From: a bacterium
Lineage (GTDB): Bacteria; Thermosulfidibacterota; Thermosulfidibacteria; Thermosulfidibacterales; Thermosulfidibacteraceae
Direction of reading: 5' to 3'
DNA length: 7,094 nucleotides
NCBI GenBank assembly: GCA_027022065.1
Contig: JALVZS010000174.1
Location: 1 to 7,094 of the forward strand
The notes beneath the pieces are model-generated. The model saw nothing but the letters and a program-made list of their open reading frames with translations, was not told the origin of the DNA and made no database searches. Below, in pieces: positions 1 to 5,741 of this stretch. Position numbers and translations under genes: made by a program. Numbering within the stretch: the first letter of the stretch is position 1; every line of letters starts with the position of its first letter.

Positions 1-342
1 GATGGCTGAGAAAAGGTCGTCTATGCTGGAGGTTGCATTGTCCTCTCCGTAAGATATGTTTTCTCCTACCGTGAGATAATTGTATCCTACATATCTTAAT
101 CTGTCCGCAGGAGTTGTACCGGTGTAGCAGGGGTTGTAAGGATTTTCGTAGTGGTCAATAACTTGATTTTTGGCTAGATATACAGCGTGATTCCTTGCGG
201 CTTTATCTATTAACTGGTTTTCTTGAAATGCTTTAAGCCCTGTCAATGTTCTTAATTTGTTGAGGTAAGTTAGCCAGTTTTGGGAGTGACATTTGGATGC
301 TAGTATCAGTATACATATTGTTAGTAAAATAAACCTTCTCAT
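1..342 (-). CDS. Secreted CAP-domain (SCP/PR-1/YkwD-like) protein, N-terminal part, cut by the left edge
   Basis: The reading frame runs from ATG at 342-340 without a stop to position 1, giving 114 residues of an incomplete protein. Residues 1-19 form a basic-hydrophobic export signal (MRRF followed by an ILLTICILILAS core). Cleavage by signal peptidase I near residue 16 or 20 is plausible, and no good lipobox is seen. The rest matches the first half of a CAP domain: an Ala-rich helix ending in AARNHAVYLAKN (48-59), DHYENP (63-68), YTGTTPADRLRYVGY (73-87), VGENISYG (92-99) and SSIDDLFSAI (105-114). His64 and Glu94 sit where the family's conserved pocket His and Glu lie; the later Glu/His residues are off-window. 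CAP proteins are extracytoplasmic and their bacterial roles are mostly unknown. The gene has no Shine-Dalgarno sequence and diverges from the 505-residue gene. Its G+C is about 39%, visibly lower than most of the operon on the right. Confidence 0.85.
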   Translation of the reverse strand, partial: MRRFILLTICILILASKCHSQNWLTYLNKLRTLTGLKAFQENQLIDKAARNHAVYLAKNQVIDHYENPYNPCYTGTTPADRLRYVGYNYLTVGENISYGEDNATSSIDDLFSAI

Positions 343-378
343 GATCTTTAATTTATGTGTTATTGTGCGCCATTGCAA
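343..378 (-). promoter_or_regulatory. Candidate sigma-70-type promoter for the CAP-domain gene
   Basis: On the minus strand TTGCAA (378-373) is followed after exactly 17 bases by TAAATT (355-350), and then after 7 bases by the ATG at 342. Each hexamer matches the sigma-70 consensus at four of six positions. The predicted transcription start falls on or next to the ATG, and no Shine-Dalgarno sequence precedes it, so a leaderless or near-leaderless message is inferred. The -35 hexamer is shared with the divergent promoter. Confidence 0.45.
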
Positions 379-407
379 GCTTAGTCAGTAGCTGGTAGAT
401 TAGAAAT
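373..407 (+). promoter_or_regulatory. Candidate sigma-70-type promoter for the 505-residue secreted protein gene
   Basis: On the plus strand TTGCAA (373-378) is followed after exactly 17 bases by TAGATT (396-401), and then after 6 bases by the ATG at 408. Both hexamers match the consensus at four of six positions. As on the other strand, the predicted start of transcription coincides with the ATG and no ribosome-binding site is visible, which points to leaderless initiation. This is inferred from spacing and motif only. Confidence 0.45.
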
Positions 408-1925
408 ATGAGAAGTTCAAGGCTTATTATTCTATTATGCGGGTTTTTCTGGTTGTGTTCCTCGTGTTTGGGTTTTGACATCTATTCTATGGCTAGGTGC
501 TCTACGAATAGCTGTAAGAACTACGTGCGGGTTGCCTATGATGGAGTAGGGGATCTTTTGTTCTTCCCCTTATTTTATGCAGATTCTGTGGGTAGCTATG
601 CGAGAATTTCTGTGGTGAACACATCCGAAAGGTTTGCGGTGGTGGCGGACGTTGCCGTGAAAGATGCCGTTTGTGCTGAGGTTCTTGCGAGTTTCTATAT
701 ATACCTTTTGCCCAACGATGCCTGGAGTGGCTACATTGTTAAAAATGGGGGAAAGGTTTCGCTTGTCAGCTACGATGATAGTGTGCTGGCTGGTGGGAAG
801 GTAGCTTCTTCCAGTGCTCCTTTTAGTGTGGATTTCTCCAAGCCCAAGAATCCGGCATCTGATACTAGGTTTGGTTATGTTGAGGTTGTGGCTCTGGCGT
901 ATGTAGATACCCACTATGTAAATCCGGGTAATTCAACGGATACTTACAACTATCTTATGACCAGCAATGGATTTACCGAAGAGCACCTGTTTGTTAACTG
1001 GCTTTTTGGTGCAAAGGACACTTACAACGATGTGGCTTATGTGGATGATAATGGGACGAAAAGGTTTTCTGGCATTATCTTTCCCGCTGATGCCCATTCG
1101 GGTTTCTACGATTACAATCCCGTGTTTGTGAAAGGTGTAATAAGTAAAGAACTGGAAGATGGGACTTTATCTGGTTGGGCAGATATTTTTGTCAATGGTT
1201 ACGGAGTGGCATCATATAGAGCTGTAGCTGTTAAGGACTTTGTAATGCTAGGTGATGATGTTGTGACCTTGAATAACAGCCTTAAAGACCTTAGGGGGCA
1301 TTACAAGCCTACTCCTAGTGAGGCTGCGTATTTGGATAATGTGGGTGATGTTAACTTGCTGGATGCAGCTTTGGCGAAGAAAAGAGTAATGTTTCACTAT
1401 ACCAGGTTGCAAGAAATGGTTCCTTTTATGTTTTTGCTCTTCCCCACTAAGCAGATGGCCTACGATCCTACCACGGGCAAGTGCGTGGCGACTGAACACA
1501 CATCGTATGTGTGGCAGGATGACGGGATTTTGGAGGTTCAGGGACTTGACGTAGTGACTATTTCGGATGAAGGGGAGGCAAAGAAGTGCGCCTTCTATCC
1601 ATGTATTTGGGATAATACAGCTCTACTGAGTATAGCAAGAACGGATTTTGGATTTGATCCGTTTCTGTTCTCAAGTGGCTGGTTGGAGGTTCTGTTTGCC
1701 TCGCCGGATAAGGATGTTGTAAAGTTTGCTTTTGCTGATGATAGCAGTAAGATGCAGAAGTGGAGCGAAATAAACGCTTTGCCGGTTATAGCTTTAGCGG
1801 GATATCTTGGAGAAGGTTTTGTGTCCTTGTTCTATCCTTCGTATCGGCTTCCTTGGAATGAGGTCTGTGTTTTTGCAAAAGCCTACGGTGAGGAGTCTGT
1901 CTTTCACACCTTGCCTTACCGCTAA
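408..1925 (+). CDS. Secreted or surface protein of unknown function (505 aa)
   Basis: I do not recognise a named family. Residues 1-22 are a Sec-type signal peptide (MRSSR, hydrophobic core LIILLCGFFWL, likely cleavage after SSCLG). Cys17 and Cys20 lack a proper lipobox, so a lipoprotein is unlikely. The mature part looks beta-rich, aromatic and acidic, with no further obvious membrane span. The clearest block is residues 48-125: GDLLFFPLFYA, then VVNTS, then YIYLLPNDAWSGYI, then SYDDSV. From memory, similar blocks occur in large uncharacterised secreted proteins of other bacteria, but I could not search. A FGYVEVVALAYVD stretch (155-167) is faintly echoed by GWLEVLFASPD (424-434). Cysteines at 31, 36, 89, 359, 394, 399 and 487 could form disulfides outside the cytoplasm. 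The ATG at 408 is chosen because it begins the signal peptide; no Shine-Dalgarno precedes it. The TAA overlaps the stop of the converging permease gene. Confidence 0.85.
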   Translation: MRSSRLIILLCGFFWLCSSCLGFDIYSMARCSTNSCKNYVRVAYDGVGDLLFFPLFYADSVGSYARISVVNTSERFAVVADVAVKDAVCAEVLASFYIYLLPNDAWSGYIVKNGGKVSLVSYDDSVLAGGKVASSSAPFSVDFSKPKNPASDTRFGYVEVVALAYVDTHYVNPGNSTDTYNYLMTSNGFTEEHLFVNWLFGAKDTYNDVAYVDDNGTKRFSGIIFPADAHSGFYDYNPVFVKGVISKELEDGTLSGWADIFVNGYGVASYRAVAVKDFVMLGDDVVTLNNSLKDLRGHYKPTPSEAAYLDNVGDVNLLDAALAKKRVMFHYTRLQEMVPFMFLLFPTKQMAYDPTTGKCVATEHTSYVWQDDGILEVQGLDVVTISDEGEAKKCAFYPCIWDNTALLSIARTDFGFDPFLFSSGWLEVLFASPDKDVVKFAFADDSSKMQKWSEINALPVIALAGYLGEGFVSLFYPSYRLPWNEVCVFAKAYGEESVFHTLPYR

Positions 1926-2740
1926 AGCACGTCTGGGAAACCGTCTTTTAGGTAGCGGAAGATTTTGGTTCCTATCATGAAGGCTAGAATTGATGTGAGT
2001 GCTATCAGAGAAATTCGCTCCACGCTGACAGGTTGGCCGTTGAGCATCAGCTCTCTGTAGGCACTTAGTATAGTGTTCCAGGGGTTTAGGTTGAGCAAGA
2101 GCCTGAACTTCTGGGGTATCATTGTTGGGGGGTAGACTATGGGCGTTATGTAGAACCATACCTGAAGCAGTATGGGCAGTATCTGTATGGTGTCCCTGAG
2201 GTATACGGATATGGATGAGACTATGGCTCCTAGTCCTAAGGAGAAAACAATCAGCATGAGGTGGACTAGGGCGATTTCTGAGAGGACAAGCGGTATTGTG
2301 TGAAGGATCAGTATCTTGTCCAGCCAAAGTTTGGTAAGACAATACGCGACTAGCAAGATGAAAGGGATCAGGTATATCAGGGAAATTGCTAGAGAAATTC
2401 CTACAATGATGGTCCCTGGGGGGAAGTAGACTTTCTTTATTGATTCTCTATTTTCTATCATAGCTGTGGAGCTTCTCATTATTGCTTCTTGGAACTGAGC
2501 CCATGGGATAAATCCTGTGAGCATGAAGAGGGTAAAAGAGGATGTTGAGTAGATCCTGCCTATTTTTACTTTCAGAACCAGGGAGAACAAAAAGATGAAA
2601 ATTGCTGCCATCATTATGGGCTGTGCGAAGCTCCAGAAGATACCGCCTATGCTTCCTGCTATGCGGAACTTTATCTCTCTTTTCATGAAGTAGAGGGAGA
2701 GGTTTAGAAAGAGTCTGTATTTATTCAGAAAAGCTCTCAT
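1922..2740 (-). CDS. ABC-2 type permease, polysaccharide/glycan exporter family (Wzm/KpsM/TagG-like)
   Basis: This is a complete inner-membrane permease of 272 residues, the usual length for the family, with about six membrane segments (roughly 33-57, 69-84, 110-135, 148-175, 183-203 and 243-262). Family landmarks appear in order: an amphipathic lead-in with KREIKFRIAGS (20-30), GIFWSFAQP (33-41), GFIPWAQFQEAI (76-87), ENRESIKKVYFPPG (96-109), YLRDTIQILPILLQVWFYITP (180-200, quoted here in outline), NPWNTILSAYRELML (219-233) and the terminal GFPDVL. Such permeases pair with a Wzt/KpsT-type ATPase to export O-antigen, capsule or teichoic-acid-like polymers; no ATPase gene is present here. The ATG at 2740 lies 20 bases inside the preceding pseudopilin gene and has no visible Shine-Dalgarno, so translation is probably coupled. 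A second ATG at 2686 would remove the conserved amphipathic lead-in. The TAG stop overlaps the convergent gene's TAA. The substrate cannot be inferred. Confidence 0.88.
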   Translation of the reverse strand: MRAFLNKYRLFLNLSLYFMKREIKFRIAGSIGGIFWSFAQPIMMAAIFIFLFSLVLKVKIGRIYSTSSFTLFMLTGFIPWAQFQEAIMRSSTAMIENRESIKKVYFPPGTIIVGISLAISLIYLIPFILLVAYCLTKLWLDKILILHTIPLVLSEIALVHLMLIVFSLGLGAIVSSISVYLRDTIQILPILLQVWFYITPIVYPPTMIPQKFRLLLNLNPWNTILSAYRELMLNGQPVSVERISLIALTSILAFMIGTKIFRYLKDGFPDVL

Positions 2741-3173
2741 TTGTGCTGTTTGAGAAGGGGTTGTAAGACAGATTTATCGTGTAGGAAATGTTTTTGTAAG
2801 AGATAGTGAGTTCTAGAGGTGTGTTCTGGCAGGGAAGGGGTATGGTTTCGTTTTCGCATATCTCTACGGGCTCAGTGTTGTTGGTGTTCAGGTAGCATCT
2901 TGTCTTTGAAGGAAACTTAACTTCCCATCTTTTACTTCCCGATACAAGCGTTATCTTGCGGCAGTTCGCCTCTATTGATATGGAGCTGTCCTTGTTGTCT
3001 ACAATGCTTTCCATGCAGAGGTTGCTTATAAGCATTCTTATGAACAGCACCCTTCTTCTTATCTGATTAACCTCTATGCTTCTTATCCACCTGAGGGAGA
3101 TGGAGGTTACCAGGGACAGTATTATCAGCACCACAAGCAATTCTATTAAGGTGAAGCCGTTATTTGCTTTCAT
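2721..3173 (-). CDS. Type II secretion minor pseudopilin, GspH-like
   Basis: Starting at the ATG at 3173, the 150-residue product opens with a classic class III signal: the leader MKANNG, then FTLIELLVVLIILSLV. The prepilin peptidase would cut after Gly6 and methylate Phe7, and the Glu at mature position 5 is present. Residues 9-28 form the hydrophobic assembly helix, and the remainder would be a small periplasmic beta domain. Length and a single short globular domain suit a minor pseudopilin such as GspH, but GspI or another subtype is possible. Five cysteines (53, 71, 93, 106, 115) are unusual for this size and suggest disulfides. The frame extends upstream to a TTG at 3209, but this would give an over-long leader, so the ATG is preferred. 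The gene overlaps the end of gspD by 14 bases with only a poor ribosome site, which suggests translational coupling. Confidence 0.85.
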   Translation of the reverse strand: MKANNGFTLIELLVVLIILSLVTSISLRWIRSIEVNQIRRRVLFIRMLISNLCMESIVDNKDSSISIEANCRKITLVSGSKRWEVKFPSKTRCYLNTNNTEPVEICENETIPLPCQNTPLELTISYKNISYTINLSYNPFSNSTNESFSE

Positions 3174-5139
3174 GCTGCTTTTTGATGAGCTTCTTAAGCT
3201 TTTGCTCAAACATGCTGGAGATGATGTCTGCCTGCTTGACAGAGGTTATTACGTGGGGGGTTATCATGACTATAAGCTCTGTACGGGACCTTTCTGTGGA
3301 TTCGTAGGAGAAGAGCTTTCCCAAAAGTGGGATGTCTCCCAGAAGGGGAACCTTCTTTTTAACGGTGTTGTTCCTTCTGTCTATTATTCCCCCCAGTATA
3401 ATGGTGTGCTCGTCTTGGACCATTAGAGTGGTTTTAATCTTCCTCGTGAGGATGACAGGTGAGTCTATTCCTGACACCGTGTTCTTCTCCGCCGAGCTGC
3501 TTTCCTGGCTTATTTCCAGGGTTACGAAGCCCTCTTCGCTTATGTGGGGTTTCACCCTGAGTATTATACCCACGTCCCTATACTCTATCCTTCTGTCTAT
3601 GGCTGCTGTTCCCTGGATCTGTATGGAGCCTACTGTTTCCGTGGTTAGTATTGGAACCTCCTTACCTACCTCAATGGAGGCTTCCTGGTTGTCTCTTACT
3701 AATATGTGCGGTGAGGAGAGCACAGTTAGATTCGTCTTGGTTGCGAGGAAATAGAGGAAGTTCCAGTAATTGTCCGGGTTTATCCCGTAGTAGGTTAGTC
3801 CGAAGAGCTTTTCTCTGCTTCCTGCAAGCCCGTAGCTTACGGTAGCCTGGGCGGTGTACTTATTACCCTTGACTTTAAGCCACCACTCTATTCCGTTTTC
3901 AAACTGTTTGTCTAGTGTTATTTCTGCTATTAGCACCTCTATTAGGACCTGTCTGGGCATAACATCCACGGATGCGATGATGGGCTTTATTCTGTCGTAG
4001 TCTTCCTGGGTTGCCTGGATTATTAAGGCATTGTTCACCTCATCGGGAACGATAACTACGTTGGATGTGACGATGACAGGGGTTTTTGTCTTCTGGCCTT
4101 TCTTGGGCTTTGCCTCTATAGCTCCTCTGCCGGAGAGGAGCTCCTTGAGGATCTTTGCCAGCTTGTCAACTTTTACGTACTGAACCTTATATATGTAGAT
4201 ATTTTTCTTTTCCTTGTTCTGGGCGGAGTCCATGATTTTAACTAGATCCGTCACGCGGTTCATGAGCTCAAGGGATGAGGTTACGGCAACGAGAAAGCTT
4301 AGCCTGTCTATAGGTATTAGGGAGTAGTTCATGGGGGAGATTTTCATTGCTCTAAGTATTTGTGTTATGTTCTTGCTTACATCGCTGGGTTCTGAGTTGT
4401 TCAGCTTGAAAATCTTTATGTTGTTTCCGGCCATGGTTTCTGTGTCTATTAGTTTTATGAGCCTTCTTATGCTTATCACATTGTGCCGCTTGTCTATTAT
4501 TAGGAGGATGTTTCTTTCCACTATCTTGGCACGGCCCTCCTGGCTAAGGAGTTCAAATGCCACCTGGTAGGCGCTTGCTGCCCCTATGTACTTGGGCTTG
4601 TATATCCAGAAGGCTGCTTCCCTGCTTAGGGAGAATCTTGGATAGCTTCTGGCCCTTTTAACTATTATGCTTTTGCCCTGGCGAATTACTGTAAGTCCTT
4701 GGTTGTTCAGTATCTGCTTAACTATGTTTAGCAGTTCGTCTTCGTAGAAGCTCCCGTCTAGTATAACTGTGATGTTTCCTGATATTTTTGTTTCAATCAC
4801 AACATTTTTGTGTAGGGTGTTTTTGAGTACATTTATTATAAAGTCGTAGGTGGGAATGTTGTCGTAGGCCACAGACAGCTTGTAAACTTTACCCCTGTAG
4901 GATCTCGCTCCCCCGTATACGATGTCTATTTCCTTTCCGCTTGAGGAGTAGACAACTGCGGTTTTTTTCTGTTGCGTTTGCTTGGTCACCTCTATCTTTT
5001 TCTCTTTGCCTTGGGCCTTTTTCTTGAGAACCTTAGGAGGTATAACGTGGACCCTTTCGGGGGCTAGTGCAAACTTACCGCCAGAGCAGGATGCGAGTGC
5101 TAGCCCCGCTGTGATTAAAAGAAGCAGGAACTTCCTCAT
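3160..5139 (-). CDS. gspD: Type II secretion system secretin GspD, apparent lipoprotein
   Basis: This 659-residue protein is the outer-membrane channel of a T2SS. Residues 1-17 are a lipoprotein signal with lipobox LASC, so Cys18 would be acylated. A Lys/Gln-rich linker (about 40-60) precedes the periplasmic domains: N0 (about 84-163), N1 (184-233), N2 (240-304) and N3 (313-393). N3 contains a Lys-rich loop at 339-353. The secretin barrel domain follows (about 395-630), with LIEVLIAEI, VRDNQEASIEVGKEVPILT, and the signature VPLLGDIPLLGKLFSYE then RTELIVMITPHVI (597-630). Only about 27 residues follow, leaving no sizeable pilotin-binding S domain. The frame continues upstream to a TTG at 5160, but the ATG at 5139 is the true start: it begins the signal peptide, follows AAGGAG by 7 bases, and forms an ATGA overlap with the gspM stop. 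Type IV pilus PilQ is less likely because no AMIN domain is seen. Confidence 0.95.
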   Translation of the reverse strand: MRKFLLLLITAGLALASCSGGKFALAPERVHVIPPKVLKKKAQGKEKKIEVTKQTQQKKTAVVYSSSGKEIDIVYGGARSYRGKVYKLSVAYDNIPTYDFIINVLKNTLHKNVVIETKISGNITVILDGSFYEDELLNIVKQILNNQGLTVIRQGKSIIVKRARSYPRFSLSREAAFWIYKPKYIGAASAYQVAFELLSQEGRAKIVERNILLIIDKRHNVISIRRLIKLIDTETMAGNNIKIFKLNNSEPSDVSKNITQILRAMKISPMNYSLIPIDRLSFLVAVTSSLELMNRVTDLVKIMDSAQNKEKKNIYIYKVQYVKVDKLAKILKELLSGRGAIEAKPKKGQKTKTPVIVTSNVVIVPDEVNNALIIQATQEDYDRIKPIIASVDVMPRQVLIEVLIAEITLDKQFENGIEWWLKVKGNKYTAQATVSYGLAGSREKLFGLTYYGINPDNYWNFLYFLATKTNLTVLSSPHILVRDNQEASIEVGKEVPILTTETVGSIQIQGTAAIDRRIEYRDVGIILRVKPHISEEGFVTLEISQESSSAEKNTVSGIDSPVILTRKIKTTLMVQDEHTIILGGIIDRRNNTVKKKVPLLGDIPLLGKLFSYESTERSRTELIVMITPHVITSVKQADIISSMFEQKLKKLIKKQHESK

Positions 5140-5741
5140 GACTCCGCTCCTTCCTTCCAAATAATGGACATTCTGAAGAAGGCACAGAGGGTGACGTTTT
5201 TTTGGCGCCTATAGTAGCGCTCTATATATACTGAAGCCTCCTGGATATACATGCCGAAGGACTTAGCAACCTGTTCAAAGTCTTCAATGAACCTTATCAC
5301 GTTGGGCGTAGGTCCTTTCACTCTGAACATCATTCTGGTTTTCTTTATGTGGTCATATATGGTTGTTGTGGTTGATATGCTGGTGTCGCTCAAGGTTAGA
5401 TTGTGTCTTTTGCACACCTCGTTCAGTAAGGTTTGAACCTTGGCAAATATCAAGGCATCAGACTGGGCGGTCATCCACTTGCTGCTTATGCTTTTTAGCT
5501 GTGATTGAAGCTTTATCAGCTCTTTTTCCACCTCTTGCTTCTGCTTTGCGTACCTTTCCAGCCTTTTTAGGCTGAACTGAAGATCGGAAATGGATTTAGA
5601 TACTTGAACTTTTTGTGTATAAAGATAGATGTCTAGAAAGATTAAAACTAAGCACAAGGCGTATACGGTTACAACTGTTTTGTTTTCCAGCAGAAGGTTA
5701 ATGTACGGCTGGATGTTTTTGGGTATCTTATTAATGCTCAA
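5136..5741 (-). CDS. gspM: Type II secretion inner-membrane platform protein, GspM/PilO-like
   Basis: The 201-residue product has the layout of GspM and its type IV pilus counterpart PilO: a short cytoplasmic tail (1-20), one membrane helix (about 22-41, TVVTVYALCLVLIFLDIYLY), a charged coiled coil (about 47-88) and a small alpha/beta ferredoxin-like domain (about 93-195). The VKGPTPNVIRFIEDFEQV segment (141-158) is typical of the latter. In the T2SS it partners GspL in the inner membrane and is thought to transmit the motor's action to the pseudopilus and secretin. Identification rests on architecture and on position between gspL and gspD, because sequence conservation in this family is low. 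The start is a TTG at 5741 supported by GGAG 8 bases upstream and by a TTGA overlap with the gspL stop. Its own TGA overlaps the gspD start as ATGA. Confidence 0.82.
   Translation of the reverse strand: MSINKIPKNIQPYINLLLENKTVVTVYALCLVLIFLDIYLYTQKVQVSKSISDLQFSLKRLERYAKQKQEVEKELIKLQSQLKSISSKWMTAQSDALIFAKVQTLLNEVCKRHNLTLSDTSISTTTTIYDHIKKTRMMFRVKGPTPNVIRFIEDFEQVAKSFGMYIQEASVYIERYYRRQKNVTLCAFFRMSIIWKEGAES
5147..5152 (-). promoter_or_regulatory. Ribosome-binding site of gspD
   Basis: AAGGAG on the minus strand lies 7 bases before the ATG at 5139 and fixes that codon, not the upstream TTG at 5160, as the start. It is the strongest ribosome site in the window and lies within the end of gspM. Confidence 0.8.

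Larger units (their letters stand above)
335..415. repeat. Imperfect inverted repeat spanning the divergent promoter region
   Basis: Reading outward from the centre, each arm runs through the -10 box into the start of its gene. The plus-strand arm (396-415) reads TAGATTAGAAAT then ATGAGAAG. The minus-strand arm (355-335) reads TAAATTAAAGATC then ATGAGAAG. The last eight bases are identical and most of the remainder matches. The mirror axis falls inside the palindrome TTGCAA (373-378), the exact middle of the 65-bp gap. The spacers between -35 and -10 are not similar on the two sides, so this is not simply a long duplicated arm. It may be a binding site for a symmetric regulator or chance symmetry of two promoters. 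Confidence 0.5.

Noticed and set aside
408-470. Lipoprotein signal in the 505-residue protein (Cys17 or Cys20)
   Set aside because: Neither cysteine is preceded by an acceptable lipobox (FWLC and CSSC), so an ordinary signal peptide is the better call.
1919-1958. Intrinsic terminator at the convergent junction
   Set aside because: The 6-bp outer stem is interrupted by an asymmetric bulge and neither strand has a clear T-run directly after it. I report it only as a weak inverted repeat in the findings.
1794-2342. Minus-strand open frame of 182 codons across the convergent junction
   Set aside because: It is out of frame with the permease and antisense to the end of the 505-residue gene. Its translation is His/Pro/Thr-rich with no domain, and both genes it crosses are clearly real.
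3076-3845. Several plus-strand open frames (3076-3426, 3332-3754, 3651-3845) opposite gspD
   Set aside because: They are antisense shadows of the secretin gene, lack ribosome sites and show no recognisable protein features.
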